A stretch of DNA of 64,000 bases from Anomaloglossus baeobatrachus (taxonomy: Eukaryota > Chordata > Amphibia > Anura > Aromobatidae): contig NC_134354.1 of the NCBI RefSeq assembly GCF_048569485.1, forward strand, positions 332,237,643-332,301,642. The letters are read 5' to 3'. This document shows, piece by piece, positions 21,253 through 33,567 of the stretch. A model generated the notes under the pieces. It was given only the letters and a program-made list of their open reading frames with translations. It did no database searches and was not told the origin of the DNA. A program made the translations under genes and the position numbers. The stretch's first letter is position 1. Each line of letters opens with the position of its first letter.

Positions 21253-23753
21253 GGCTATATGCACACGTTGCGTTTTTTTCCGCGGAAACGCTGCGTTTAG
21301 AACCGCAGCGTTTCAGTGCCAAATTGCATGCGTCCTGCTTCCCCAGCAAAGTCTATGAGAAAGCTGAAAAATCAATACACACGCTGCGTTTCTAAACGCA
21401 GCGTTTGGGATGCCAAAAATCGTTGCGGATAAAAAAAGCAGCATGTCACTTCTTTTGTGCGTTGTAGCTGCGTTCTCCACCCATTGAAATCAATGATGTG
21501 AGTCAGAACGCAGCTACACCGCAGTTCACTGCATTTTTGTTGCGGTCTGCATGCTTTATCAGCATACAGAACGCAGGCATTTTTACCTGGAAGTAAGGTC
21601 AAGAGATTTCCTGTTGACCTCACTTCCTGGCAAAGTTCAGGAAAGCCGGTGTCGCTAAAGTGCCCGCCCCGACCCCCCCCAACCCCCTCCCGAAAATCCA
21701 AGACGGCCGTGCGCACAGCAGCGCACCGGCCGCCCTATTCCTCTGTTTCTGTCGCATGTGCCATAACACATGCAACAGAAAACTGCTCCCCAGGCCCTGC
21801 CAGGTCACCCCCTATTCCCCCCGGTGTCCCCCGGTAACCCCCGTACCTGTCACAGCGCTGATCCCCCTGCAGCCCCCTCCTTCACAGTGCGCGCCGGTCA
21901 CATGTGCAGAGAGCAGCTGTCAGGTCGGCTTCCTGCATTCAATGACGCTGGCTGCTGCTCGGCACTTTGCAGCTGTGACCCGGGGAGAGTGGGTGCAGAT
22001 TCTTTGCACCCACTCTCAAATGGAAGGTCTGCACTCCTAGAAAATGGGGGACACGTTCCCTGAGCGTGCCCCCCATATTCTAGAAGGTCCAGAGTCGTGG
22101 GACGTCAAAAATGGATTACAGGGACCCGATTTTTTTTTTTTTCTCTCTTTTCAATAAATCGGTAAAAGAGGGAATATTTTGGGGAGTGTTTTTTCAAATA
22201 AACATTTTTTTTGTTGTCAATTTTTTTTGCTATTACTGTCAATTAGTTATGTCGGGTATCTGATAGACGCGTGACATCACTAATTGCTGGGCTTGATGCC
22301 AGGTGACATTACACATCTAGTATCAACCCCATTTATTACCCCGTTTGCCATCGCACCAGGGCAACGGGATGAGTTGGGGCGAAGCGCCAGGATTGGCGCA
22401 TCTAATGGATGCACCACTTCTGGGGCGGCTGCGGCCTGCTATTTTTAGGCTGGGAAGAGTCCAATAACCATGGCTCTTCCCACCCTGAGAATACCAGACC
22501 CCAGATGTCAGCTTCACCTTGGCTGGTGATCTAATTTGGGGGGACCCCACGTTTTTGTTTTTTTTTTTAATTATTAATTTATAAATAAAAAAAACAGCTT
22601 GGGGAGCCCGCCAAATTGATCACCAGACAAGATGAAGCTGTCAGCTGTGGTTTGCAGGTTACAGCTGTCTGCTTTACCCTCGCTGGCTATCAAAAATAAG
22701 GGGGGCCTCACGTCATTTATTTTAATTTTTTTTTTTTTGGGCTAAATACAAGGCTACGCACCCTTTAGTGCCACATGAAAGGCCCTAAAGGGCGCCAGCT
22801 TAGCATATGCAGGGTGGTGGGACGTTATATATATGTTTGACATCCATTGACGCATTTTTGCAGTGTTTTGGGCGCAGAGTGTTTTCCCTGCGTCCATAAC
22901 GCTGCGTTGTACAGTAGAAGCACAGTGGAAGGATTTTTAGAAATCCTGTGCCCACTGTGCTTCTTTTCTCCGCAGCATAAACTGACCTATGGCGCGGCTT
23001 CCCGAGTCTCAGCATGTCAATTTATGCTGTGGAGACGAGAGTGTTCTCTGCAGGTAGAATAGAGCTAAAGTCCACAGCAGCCTGAACCCAAATCGTGGGC
23101 ATGGCCAGCTGCGTTCTCCCGTGGACAACTCACATCTCTGCAGGAAAGGCTGGCGCTGTGTACTAGACTCCGTGTCACTGGATCATGTGGTCAAATACGC
23201 ACCTGAAGAGAACGCATGAAAAACGCATGCGTTTTTGATGCGTTTTTTTTCCAAAACGCATTGTTAACAATTGTCCTCTCTGCCAGAGGGTGCGTTTTTT
23301 CTGCACTGAAAAAAAGCAACGTGTGCACATAGCCCACGATGCGTTTTTACATGCTTTTCAGCAGCGTTTTCAACTGCACCTTTTTAATGCCAAAATGCAT
23401 GCGTTTTGATTTTCCAGCAAAGTCTGAGAAATAGGGATTTCTTGTGCGCACCATGCTGTTCTAAACGCTGCGTGAAATTTGCATATTTTTGGGCAAAAAC
23501 TCTGCATTTAAAGAAGCAACATGTCAATTGTTTTTGCCATTTTGGCTGCTTTTCCCATCCATTCAATTTAATACAAAACTACAGCGTTTCTAAAAGCACC
23601 GGAAAAGCACTAAAAACTCATGAAAACCGCATGGTGCGCATAGGCTACTTTCTATGCGTTTTACATGCATTTTTAAAGCCAAAAACATTGTCCTTTCTGC
23701 TAGAGGATGCTTTTTGAACTGCAACTACCTTGACGCAAAGTGTGCACATAGCC
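21253..23753. mobile_element. composite Harbinger-like MITE, TAA target duplication
   Basis: Left end GGCTATATGCACACGTTGCG, right end AAGTGTGCACATAGCC, both next to TAA. Another copy of the right terminus lies inside at about 23318-23333 (CAACGTGTGCACATAGCC), so this is a nest or a chimera of two related copies. The stretch 22130-22830 resembles both 20200-20850 and 60600-61090, and 22840-23170 resembles 61127-61489, showing that the same building blocks recur. No coding region. Confidence 0.6.
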
Positions 23754-23800
23754 TAAAATCGGTCCAGTGACAAATCTATGAATCTAGCTGAACACCTTAA

Positions 23801-25217
23801 GGCCCTGTGCGCACTTACCGGATTTTGCCGCGGATTTTCTGTGGATTTGCTGCATGTTTCGCTGCAGAAAATGTTCGTAACATCTCTGCAGTGAATCACC
23901 AGCAAAACCTATGGGAAAAAAAATTCCTGTGCGCACTATGCGGAATTTGACAGCTGCATGTTTTGCTGCGGGATTCCCACAGCAAAAACAATTGCATGTC
24001 AATTCTTTTCCGGACGTCGCTGCGGGATTTCACTCCATTGACTGCAATGTAATCGTGAAATCCCGCAGGGAATAACGCAGGCAGCAAATTCTGTGCGGTT
24101 CATTGCGTTTCCTGCGTTATTCCCTGCGGTATTTCGCGGTTTGCCTGCTGTAATGTACATCGCTGCCTGCAGTTTGCAGGGAAGTGATGTCATTATGACA
24201 GGAAGAGGAAGCGGAGCAGAGAGTAAACACTCACATCACACTCACACACAGACATAGAACACAGACATAGACATATAGAACACACATAGAAAGCAAACGG
24301 AAATATAGAAAACAAAACACGTGGGCTCCGCTGTATATTTACCGTCTAGCCGAGGTAAGCACACAGCGGCGGCCCGGTATTCTCAGGCTGGGAAGGGAGA
24401 GGGGCAGGGTTAATGTCCCCCCGCCTCCCTCCCACCTCCCGCAGCCGAGAATATCAGCCGCAGCTGCCCCGGGACTGTCGTATCCATTATGTGACAGTAC
24501 CGGAGTGTCCCCAGCTCTTCCTGCTGCCGTGATGCAGTGGCAGTCAGGGTAATACAAGTAGTTAATGGCGGCGGATCGCCACCACTAAGTCCAGGCTTGA
24601 TCATGGCAGCGTCTATGAGACAACTGACATGATCAACCCGTAAGTAAAGTGAAAAAAACACACCCCGAAAAATCCTTTATTTTAAATAAAACACAAATAA
24701 GCCTCGTTCACCCTTTTATTAACCCCTCCCGAAACAAAGCTCCGGCGTAATCCACAGCTCTGGCGTAATCCACAGGTCCTGCGCTTCTTACATCCAGCCG
24801 CGACTGATACTGTCACAGCGCTGAATGCAGGCTCGCAGCGAGACAGCAGAGGTAACCACAGGGCATTTCCCACGGCCGGTAATGTGAACTAACTACCGAC
24901 CGTGAGAAATGCTGCAATCTGTCCTCTATCTATCCCTCTATCTATTCTTCTATCTGTCTTTATTTATCTATCTATCTACTATCTATCTCAGAAGGAAATG
25001 ATTTTTTTTTCTTTCTTTTTTTCAATGTGCTTTATTGCATTGAATGCAATAAAGCACATGTACCAACCCGCACGCGGCAATACCGCGGTAAAACCGCGGC
25101 AAACCGCATGCGGTTTTCGGGTGCGGTTTGCCGCGGTTTTTTACCGCGGGTGCGGTAATCTTTCAATGGCTGCGGAATTTTTTTGAGAAAATTCCATTTT
25201 CCGGTGCGCACATACCC
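23801..25217. mobile_element. Harbinger-like MITE, family c, first orientation
   Basis: Ends GGCCCTGTGCGCACTTACCG and CCGGTGCGCACATACCC, with TTAA or TAA at both sides. Contains a (TATC)n patch at about 24925-24990, a small palindrome ATTGCATTGAATGCAATAAA and CGCGGTAAAACCGC repeats. The same element occurs in the opposite orientation at 30971-32341. Confidence 0.75.
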
Positions 25218-25404
25218 TTAAAACATCGGGTATTTTGGATACAATCCTGAGAAAGCAGATGATGGGCGTCTCACTTGTATCAAACCTTTCCTGCTCTTGA
25301 ACTGTTTACTGCTCATGTAGCCTCTGGTCATATATGTGGGGTGTCTAGAGCCAAGCAGAAGCTGAGGTTGTATGTTCAGCTAAGCTGAGCTTTCATATGA
25401 ACAT

Positions 25405-25629
25405 TAGTGATGAGCGAGCACTACTGTGCTCTGTACAAGCGGCCCGACGGGCTCCACTCGTGCACCAAGCATAATGGAAGTCAAGGGGGAACTCGCATTT
25501 TTCTGGAAGACTTTCCAAAAAACTACTTGAGTTCTCAATTGCCTTCCTTTATGCTCGGTATATGCGTTACACCCATCCAAGTGTCCGTCTGCTCTTTTGG
25601 AGTACTGAGCAGGTGCTCACTCATAACTA
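25405..25629. mobile_element. short hAT MITE
   Basis: Ends TAGTGATGAGCGAGCAC and GTGCTCACTCATAACTA. Flanks ATGAACAT (25397-25404) and ATGAGCGT (25630-25637) are an 8-bp target duplication with two mismatches. Same terminal family as 34577-34727 and 44992-45734. Confidence 0.7.
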
Positions 25630-26019
25630 ATGAGCGTCCAATTCTTAACTTGTACAACTTTTCTACATGGTTGATAAAAGGCATTTCCCTTTTAGACCCT
25701 TGAACGTTGGGATTCAAACCAGAATAAGACCTACCCTGAAAATAAGCGCTAGCACAATTTTACCGGAATTTTGGAGTGTACAAGCCCTACTCCAAAAATA
25801 AGCCCTAGTTACAGGGCCGGCATTAGGGAAAGTCAAACTGCACAGGTTCTCAGGGCCCCACTCTTTGGCACCCCAGCAGTTGTATTCTAAGGATCAGATT
25901 GTTTAAGGACCTCTGACTCCAGTCATGTGACCTGTTGACTATTTGCAACAAAACGTTTGATGGTTCTGTGATCACGGCCCAATATCTTATAAATTTAAGA
26001 GTGCGTCATGTCTCTGTAT
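25630..26019. other. no gene; partial repeats
   Basis: Includes two AATAAGCCCTAG-type pieces (25738-25813) and a CAGGGCCGGCATTAGGG piece (25815) that resembles a hAT-type end, without partners. Nothing coding. Confidence 0.35.
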
Positions 26020-26467
26020 GGCTGGAGTCACATTAGCATATGGCATGCAATGTAAGAGCATCAGATGCAATATTCTAATGTCCCTCAGCTCATGATCTGC
26101 TGCGAGTGTGAGCCAATTGTCATTATACTGTGATCCAATCTTGCAATCAGATCACGGCTGCGGAGGAGAGGGAGGGATTAATCTCTCAATCTCCTCCATT
26201 GACAGTTTGTGCGTACATCACACTGCACTTGGATGACATCTGAGTGCAGTCCGATGCTTCGCTCGCACCCATAGACTTGTATGAGTGTGAGTGACCAAGA
26301 CTTGCAGACAATCTATTATTTTTTGTTTTCCCTCTCCTCAGTCTGATTAGGGCTGAGGAAAAGCTCGCAGATCTGAACTGCAGCATTGTCTTACATGGGG
26401 CCGAGTGTGCAATATCAGATCTTCTCACATTGCACTCGTGCGAGTCATACGCCAGTGTGACTCTACC
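26020..26467. mobile_element. MITE with GGCTGGAGTCACAT ends
   Basis: Left end GGCTGGAGTCACATTAGC, right end ACGCCAGTGTGACTCTACC, imperfect inverses. It is related in its ends to 57465-57802. No clear target duplication, so it is older. No coding capacity. Confidence 0.5.
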
Positions 26468-26639
26468 TTGAAACTTGTATACGTTTTTTAGTTTTCAGAG
26501 TTAAATCTCCTGTTTGCTTATTTTCAGGACTATTTTGTCTGGGGAAGAGAAGCTAATAAAGGGTCCTGCTATCCTGAGTCCACACTCATTACACATCACC
26601 TGATATGCTTGACACCAATAAGTGTTCAAGTTAATAGTT

Positions 26640-27260
26640 GCAAAATATGCATACAAATAATATGGTCAAAATACTTGTTGCCTCCACCATCCTTCACTGT
26701 GGGTATGGTGCTCTTCTAGTAATATACAGTGTTGGCTTGACACGAAACATACCTTTTTGAATTAAGTCCATAAAGGTTAACCTTGGTCTCATCAGACCAT
26801 AACACGTTTTTCCACATGCTTTTGTCAGACTAGAAGTAGGTATTGGCAAAAACATAGCCAGGCTGTTGGGGTGTGTTTTTTGCTTTTGTTTGTAAGAAAA
26901 GGCTTCTGTCTTGCCATCCTATACCACAGGCTAAATACATGAAGAATACGGGATAGTCGCATGCGCTACACAACCAGTGCTTGTCACAAATTACTGCAGT
27001 TCCTTTAATCTTGCTGTAGGCCTTTTGGTCAGCCTACCAGACCAATATTTTTATTTTTTTATTTTTTTTGGTCTCCCATCATTATTTTTTTTTGAGTGAC
27101 ATCCAGGTCTAGGTAATGGTACTTCTGTGCCAAATTTAGGCCAGTTCTTCAGTGTTCCATGGTATAGCTAATGCCTTGTCAATTTTTTTTTTGTACTCTT
27201 TTCTTGAAATCATTACTTTCAACAATGAGATCCCATTGCTGTGTTGTCAGCTGTTTATGG
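26640..27260 (-). pseudogene. decayed Tc1/mariner transposase copy
   Basis: Reading the minus strand from about 26830 to 26680 gives MWKNVLWSDETKVNLYGLNS, then a KRYVS piece, a stop, and STIPTVKDGGG, the hallmark central block of Tc1-family transposase (second Asp of the DDE/D triad in WSDET). Upstream on the same strand, up to 27260, are poorly preserved N-terminal parts with T-rich insertions. At least one in-frame stop and several indels make it a dead copy. Confidence 0.75.
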
Positions 27261-27290
27261 GCTATGACGTTTGATGTAAAATGTATCTAA

Positions 27291-27684
27291 GGCCTTATTC
27301 AAACGTTCATGTTGCTTGTACATGTTGTATCCATGTTTTTCACACATACAACACATAATAATGTGTGGTGCTTCTTACATGCCTGTTTTTTTTTGTTTTC
27401 ACAGGCTGTATGTCCGTGCAAATAACAGAGACATGTTTGTGGTTGTTTTTTTTCTTCATTTTTACCAACCGTCCAAATGAAAAGGTCCAGTTCAAGTCTA
27501 TGGGTTGATGAAAAACACATACATTCCCTGGGTGGCATCAGTGTATAATCTGTGTGCTGTCCATATTTATCATTGCAACGTATAGAAGCTTTGTAATTTT
27601 ATTTGTCGATCTGTGAAAACCACTGATGGACACGTGGACTGTACAGGGACAGCGGGACCATTATTTCACTATGTGAATGCGGCC
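27291..27684. mobile_element. Harbinger-like MITE, GGCCTTATTCAAACG ends
   Basis: Left end GGCCTTATTCAAACGTTCA after TAA, right end CACTATGTGAATGCGGCC before TTA. Internal inverted TTGTTTTCACA-type motifs. No coding region. Confidence 0.6.
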
Positions 27685-27872
27685 TTAGAGAATGTCAGGA
27701 AAATTCTGCTAGTTTACTGTGATTGGCTAATTCTGAACTCGATCTCCAGTAGGAAAGTGTTCACACTTCTGGTAACACAATGACCCTCATAAAGGATTGG
27801 TTACAGAGTGGGTGTTTCCACATATGGGTGTTCATTCACTGCATGCATATATGTCGGCTTTTCTTCCTCTAA

Positions 27873-28092
27873 GGCCAGAGTCTCACTTGCGAGTGCCTTG
27901 CGTGTAACTCGCGCGAGTCTCTCATTGAATCACCCGGCATGGACTCACACTCTCAGGACAGGAGCATCTCAGCTGCATAGACATACATGCAACCGACCCG
28001 CTCCTGTCAGGAGAGTGCGAGTCCGTGCCGGGTGATTCAATGAGAGACTCGCGCGAGTTACACGCAAGGCACTCGCAAGTGAGACTCTGGCC
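27873..28092. mobile_element. near-perfect palindromic MITE, TAA target duplication
   Basis: Arms of about 93 bp begin GGCCAGAGTCTCACTTGCGA and differ at only about four positions; the loop is about 30 bases. TAA flanks both sides (27870-27872, 28093-28095). A transcript would form a long hairpin, and in host-gene pre-mRNA it would be a double-stranded substrate. The high arm identity suggests a young element or arm-to-arm conversion. Confidence 0.85.
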
Positions 28093-29414
28093 TAAAGCTG
28101 CAGCGTGTCATTTCTTTGGTGTTTTTGGAGTGGGTTTCATCCATTCAAATGAAGGGGGAAAAAATGCAAGTAAAAGTGCATGAAAAACTTATTTAAAAAT
28201 CTGTGCATTCAATGCACTCCTTTCTGTCAGCACACTGGTGGTTTTTTGTTTTTCTATCCACTGCACATTGCCAGACCAAACACAAGCACATATGGCCACC
28301 TGGAAAATTCATATAAATCTGTTTAGTCACAGAGGGGTCAAAGGACCTAATTCTTCCAAATGCTATGAGAGACATAGATATGACTGTGTGCCACGCTCAG
28401 GCCAGTATTGCTGTGAGCTTGTGGCACGTAGAATGGCATAGCTGATGCATGTGGCTCCCGGGAGGCAAGCTGTGCACCCCTGGCCTGAGTATTTCTGAAG
28501 CAGTTATGCATTTTTCCCATTATTTTACATATTAGCCCCCATAAATATTATACAATAACACTTTAGTACATCCGATAAAGGCAATGGTGGTTTCTGCACA
28601 AAGCAGACCACTGTAGCTATTTCTTGGGAGGACAGTTTCCATTGAATCCTAAATTATAACTGATTCTTCTTCGGTTCTCCTTTCATGCGTGTGGTTTAGC
28701 TGATCAGTCCTTAGCCCTGGCTGAGCGCACTTTCTTTTGCAGATACTGTGAAAATGTGAGCTGTGTGCTTTCAGGTTAATGTTTCCTCTGATGGGCAAGG
28801 TACAAATACCCTGCATAGCTTCTCTTATGAGGTATGTGAGCCTGGAGCCGTCTGTGTGATTGGGCTCGGTCAGTGATAGCTGAGACCGCAGGGAATTGCA
28901 TCGGACGGCCATGCCTATAGCTACATACAGGAGCACACTCACCTGTTTTTCCTCATGTATGCCCTGTAGGTTGTTTGCTTAATCTAGTCTTTAGCAATAT
29001 GTAGAATCCAACCGGAAAGCTTATTAGTTGTCACTGAGCATTTCTTACACCAAAATGTCTACCTGTAGTGTGTGCGATTACACAACGTGGAGATCTTTGC
29101 TTTTTATGAGTAACCGCTTTTGTTTGCGTGCATAGATCTTGCATGAGTGTACAGTGTTTGTAAAGGAAGAACACGGCACTATGTATATGTGTATGTGCTG
29201 AGTTGTTCCATGGCTCGGTTAACACTAGGTAAATATTAACTGCCCATGTGTGCCAGGGCAGAGCAACCAAATACGGTAACTCATGCCATTTATACTCCGC
29301 GTGGTATGTGCTCCTCTATACATGTTTGCTGGAGGTTTTAAATAGGTTTTCCAAGATTTTACAAAACTTGGTGAGGGAATGCAATAAAATGAACAAATAA
29401 AGGTTATTTACTCA
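28093..29414. other. intronic sequence, no clear element
   Basis: The first 100 bases have GCAGCGTGTCATTTCTTT-type wording, as in Harbinger-like MITEs, so the palindrome may sit in an older copy. From about 28230 to 29410 I see mostly single-copy-looking sequence without convincing exons. Confidence 0.4.
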
Positions 29415-30010
29415 TTAAAGGGGTTGTACACTACTGGACTGTAAGCGAAATACACTCCTGCGCCTCTTGAGCTTCAAATTAAGATTTGTTTTACGAGTGC
29501 TCGGGAAATTATTGCAGCACACACGCTTTGCGGTATTCAAAATGTTTCTGCTTTATTACATCATGTGAGCAGTTTATATAGTACCTCAAACAAATAACTG
29601 CTGTGAACTATGCACCAATAAGACCCGCAGGGGTGTGTGTAGAAATGTGAAACTTCCCCATCCGTCAGTGTTGGCTTAGCCCCATGACAGCATTCATTTG
29701 TATGACAAGATGGTTCTATAAGAATACAATATGGATTGTATCCTCACAGGACTACCCTTTTTAATTTGTTCCTGTGCCCACAATAAAATAAAAACATGTG
29801 ATGCTTCACACTTGTCGGAGTGCAAATTCTGAAAGCATGTAGCAGTCATTGGCCAGTGGTCATAGGACATAACTATGTCACATAACAGCTGAGAGGCACA
29901 GCGCTGATGGAACAGGAGCAACGCGGCTTCAGGGCAAAATATCATGTGGACTTATGATATGCACTGGACCAATTGGGAAGGTGCTCTCTAATAATGGACA
30001 ACCCCTTTAA
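29415..30010. mobile_element. T2/Kolobok-like MITE
   Basis: Left TTAAAGGGGTTGTACACTAC and right ATGGACAACCCCTTTAA, with TTAA at both ends. 596 bp, no coding region. Same terminal family as 3856-5534. Confidence 0.7.
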
Positions 30011-30460
30011 ATCCTCTTCCAATCCTGTAGCAGCCACATGCCCTTGATCGCTGTAGCCAATCCCTGCAATTGGAAACTTTCATATTTTGACACAGTCCAA
30101 ACCTATATCACCAGTAATAGCTGCGCTGCCGAAATCTCATTGCAAAATCATCAATTCATGGTGACTACTAGTGCAGTTCTTGCATACATTTGTGACTTTT
30201 GGTTTAATAAATGACTGAATTGTTGGACACTGCTGCAGACGTAACATGCGATAACAGATGTGTCATGAGATATTTGGTTCTGAATGCCTTCTTTACTGAG
30301 ACTTTGTCACACCTAGCATTGTAGTATGGCTTTCAGAAGGGGGACGACATGATTAGATTTCACACAAGGTTCACTTCTAGCAATACAAGTGTAATTCATG
30401 CAATAGTAGAATGACAAACTGTGCCCAAAGGATCTCATTGATTAGTGAATTACTGGCGAA

Positions 30461-30970
30461 GGCTATGTGCACACGTTGAGTATTTGGATGCAGACATTTC
30501 TGCACCATTTCTGTATCTATTGGCAGTAAAAACGCAGAAAAAAAGCTCAGGTTTTTTCTGCATCTTTTAGGCTATGTGCCCAAGTAGCATATTGCATGCA
30601 GTTACACTGCGTTCTGCACCGCAGCGTAACTGCATGCGTCCTGCGTCCCCAGCACAATTTATGAAGATTGTGCCTAATCCATGCCCACGCTGCGTTCTAA
30701 GTGACATGTCACTTCTTTCATGCGCTTTGGATGCAGCCCCCGCTCTGTGTATGGGAGAGGCTGCATCCAGAGCGCATGAAATCGGCTTTTCAGTACGCAG
30801 AGTTTCTGCAGCGATTTGAAGCGCATGTGTGCTGTTTAAATCGCTGCAGTAATTTCTGCAGGGACAGAACACAACGTGGGAACATAGCCTTACATTTCTT
30901 TATTTTTTTTGCTTTCCATGGTGAAAAACGGCAAAAGAATTGACATGCTGCAGATTATTTTCTGCACTAA
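30461..30970. mobile_element. truncated Harbinger-like MITE hosting another
   Basis: Left end GGCTATGTGCACACGTTGAG at 30461. The interior resumes after the inner element (CATGCTGCAGATTATTTTCT), then stops where the next element (30971) begins, so its right end is missing. It has CTGCA-rich inverted motifs. Confidence 0.5.
30570..30889. mobile_element. 320-bp Harbinger-like MITE, TTA target duplication
   Basis: Ends GGCTATGTGCCCAAGTAGC and ACGTGGGAACATAGCC, flanked by TTA on both sides. The interior has strong self-complementarity (CATGCAGTTACACTGCG and inverse; AGCGCATG). Same family as 33092-33453 and 35411-35675. Confidence 0.75.
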
Positions 30971-32341
30971 GGCCCCGTGCGCACTGGAAAATGGAATTTT
31001 CTCAAGAAAATTCCGCAGGTATTCAAAGATTACCGCACCCGCGGTAAAAAAAAGCGGCAAACCGCACCCGAAAACCGCATGCGGTTTGCTGCGGTTTTAC
31101 CGTGGTATTGTTTGCGGTATTGCCGCGTGTGGGTTGGTATGTGCTTTATTGCATTCAATGCAATAAAGCACATTGAAAAAAAAAGTCATTTCATTCTGAG
31201 ATAGAGGAATAGATAGAAGAATAGATAGAAGAATAGACAGAGGGATAGATAGTCCCTGTGAGCACACTGCATTTCTCATGGTCGGTAGTGAGTTCACATT
31301 ACCGGCCGTGGGAAATGCCCTGTGGTTACCTCTGCTGTCTCGCTGCAAGCCTGCATTCAGCAGTGTCTGTGTCAGTCGCGGCTGGATACAAGCATCGCAC
31401 GACGCCGGAGCTGTGGATTACGTCGGTGCTTTGTTTCGCGAGGGGTTGATAAAAGGGTGAACGAGGCTTGTGTGTTTTATTTAAAATAAAGGATTTTTCT
31501 GTGTGTTTTTTCACTTTACTTACGGGTTGATCATGTCAGCTGTCACATAGACGCTGCCATGATCAAGCCTGGAGTTAATGGCGGTGATCCGCCACCATTA
31601 ACTCCTTGTATTACCCTGACTGCCACTGCTACACGGCAGCAGGAAGAGCTGGGGACACTCTGGTACTGCCGCATAATGCATGCGACAGTCCCGGGGCAGC
31701 TGCGGCTGATATTCTCGGCTGCGGGAAGGAGGCGGGGGACATTAACCCTGCCCCTCGCCCTCCCCAGCCTGAGAATACCGAGCCGCCGCTGTGTGCTTAC
31801 CTCGGCTGGACGGTAAATATACAGCGGAGCACACGTGCTTTGTTTTCTATATTTCCGTTTTCTTTCTATGTGTGGTCTATGTGTCTGTGTCTGTGTGTTC
31901 TATGTCTGTGATGTCTGTGTGTGTGTGATGTGTGTGTGTTTACTCTCTGCACGGCTTCCTCTTCCTGTAATGACATCACTTCCCTGCAAAACCGCAGGCA
32001 GCGATGTACATTACTGGAGGTAAACCGTGAAATACCGCAGGGAATAACGCAGGAAAACGCAGTGAAGCGCACAGAATTTGCTGCCTGCGTTATTCCCTGC
32101 GGGATTTCACGATTACATTGCAGTCAATGGAGTGAAATCCAGCAGCGATGTGCGGAAAAGAATTGACATGCAATTGTTTTTGCTGCGGGATTCCCGCAGC
32201 AAAACATGCAGCTGTCAAAATCCGCATAGTGCGCACAGGAATTTTTTTCCCCATAGGTTTTGCTGGTGATTCACTGCAGAGATGTTATAAACATTTTCTG
32301 CAGACAATCCGCGGCAAAATCCGGTAAGTGCGCAAAGGGCC
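30971..32341. mobile_element. Harbinger-like MITE, family c, inverted copy
   Basis: Ends GGCCCCGTGCGCACTGG and TAAGTGCGCAAAGGGCC, with TAA at 30968-30970 and 32342-32344. It is the reverse complement of the 23801-25217 element along its length, including the ATTGCATTCAATGCAATAAA palindrome and the GATAGA patch (31200-31250). It carries an extra TGTGTGTC-rich microsatellite at 31870-31945. Confidence 0.8.
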
Positions 32342-32344
32342 TAA

Positions 32345-32719
32345 GGCTAAGTTCACACTCTGCGTTTTTTTGACGCTGCGTTTTTGTGCGTTTTTGGCCG
32401 CTACAAACGCACCCGCGTCAAAAAACGCGACAAAACGCATGCGTTTTTACCGCGATTTGGTGCGTTTTTGGTTGCGTTTTGCTGCGTTTTTGATCTCTGC
32501 GTTTTTCTGCGGTTTTCCAATGCATTGCATGGGGGGAAAACGCAGGAAAGAATTGACATGTCCATTTTTTTTTTTTAAGCTCAAAAACACAGCTTAAAAA
32601 AACTGTACGAACAGCAAAAATGAAAACTCATAGACTTTGCTGGGGAAGCAAAGTCATGCAGTTTTGAGGCCAAAAACGCACCCGAAAAACGCGCAAAAAC
32701 GCACTGTGCGCACATAGCC
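32345..32719. mobile_element. Harbinger-like MITE adjacent to the previous one
   Basis: Starts GGCTAAGTTCACACTCTGCG right after the shared TAA and ends ACTGTGCGCACATAGCC before TTA. Built of TGCGTTTTT repeats. Insertion next to an existing TWA site explains the zero spacing. Confidence 0.7.
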
Positions 32720-33091
32720 TTAACCTACAAGAAAAAAACGCAACATGTACACAGCACTTCAGGATTCTCATTGACATTGCTGGCATCAGAACTTGCAGTT
32801 TTGTGACCACTGCTCCATAAAAATGCACGGTGCGCAGTGCACACACAGCCATAGCATGCCGTGCCACTGGTCCGGTAAGATAGCAGACGCCTAATAAACC
32901 CCATTAGTCTGTCTGGGTGTCTTTGTGCCCACTTCTGATCCTTTAGCTGGAGACCATTCAATAATACAGATGTGAACCTGGTGTAACGTTCTGCAGACAC
33001 TAGATTGGAATGATCGGGGACATGTATGCTTGCCCAGACTTGCACATCATATTGAAAATATTTTGCCTCAGTTTCCTTACAGGCCCTTTAA

Positions 33092-33453
33092 GGCTATGTG
33101 CGCACGTCGCGTAAAAACATGCAGTTACGCTGCGCTTTGTAGCGCAGCGTAACTGCATGCGTCCTGCGTCCCCTGCACAGTCTATGGAGACTGTGCAGGG
33201 GCCGTGCGCACGTGGCGTTTAAGAGCGCAGCGCTTCGGCTACTGCCGAAGCGCTGCGCAAAAAGAAGTGACATGTCACTTCTTTCCTGCGCTTTGCCGGC
33301 AGCTCCTGCACGGTCTATGGCAGGAGCTGCAGGCAGAGCGCATGGAATCGGCGCTCACTACGGACATTTCTGCAGCGATCTAAAGCGCACATGTGCTCTT
33401 CAGATCGCTGCAGAAATTTCTGCAGGGCTTGTACGCAACGTGCGCACATAGCC
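33092..33453. mobile_element. Harbinger-like MITE, palindromic
   Basis: Ends GGCTATGTGCGCACGTCGCG and CAACGTGCGCACATAGCC, with TAA left and TTA right. Contains several nested hairpins, for example GCAGTTACGCTGCGC with its inverse and AGCGCTTCGGC with its inverse. Close relative of 30570-30889. Confidence 0.75.
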
Positions 33454-33567
33454 TTACTTGTTTAGCATATTAAACTGGCCATATCTTGCAATAGTGCCGG
33501 CAGAGCGGAATAAAACAAACTGCCCCATTCATCAAAGTTTCCGCACCAGAATTCTGGCGTAAAAGCC

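Noticed and set aside
31835-32023. Cys/Val-rich 62-codon frame
   Set aside because: TGTGTG microsatellite inside a Harbinger-like MITE.
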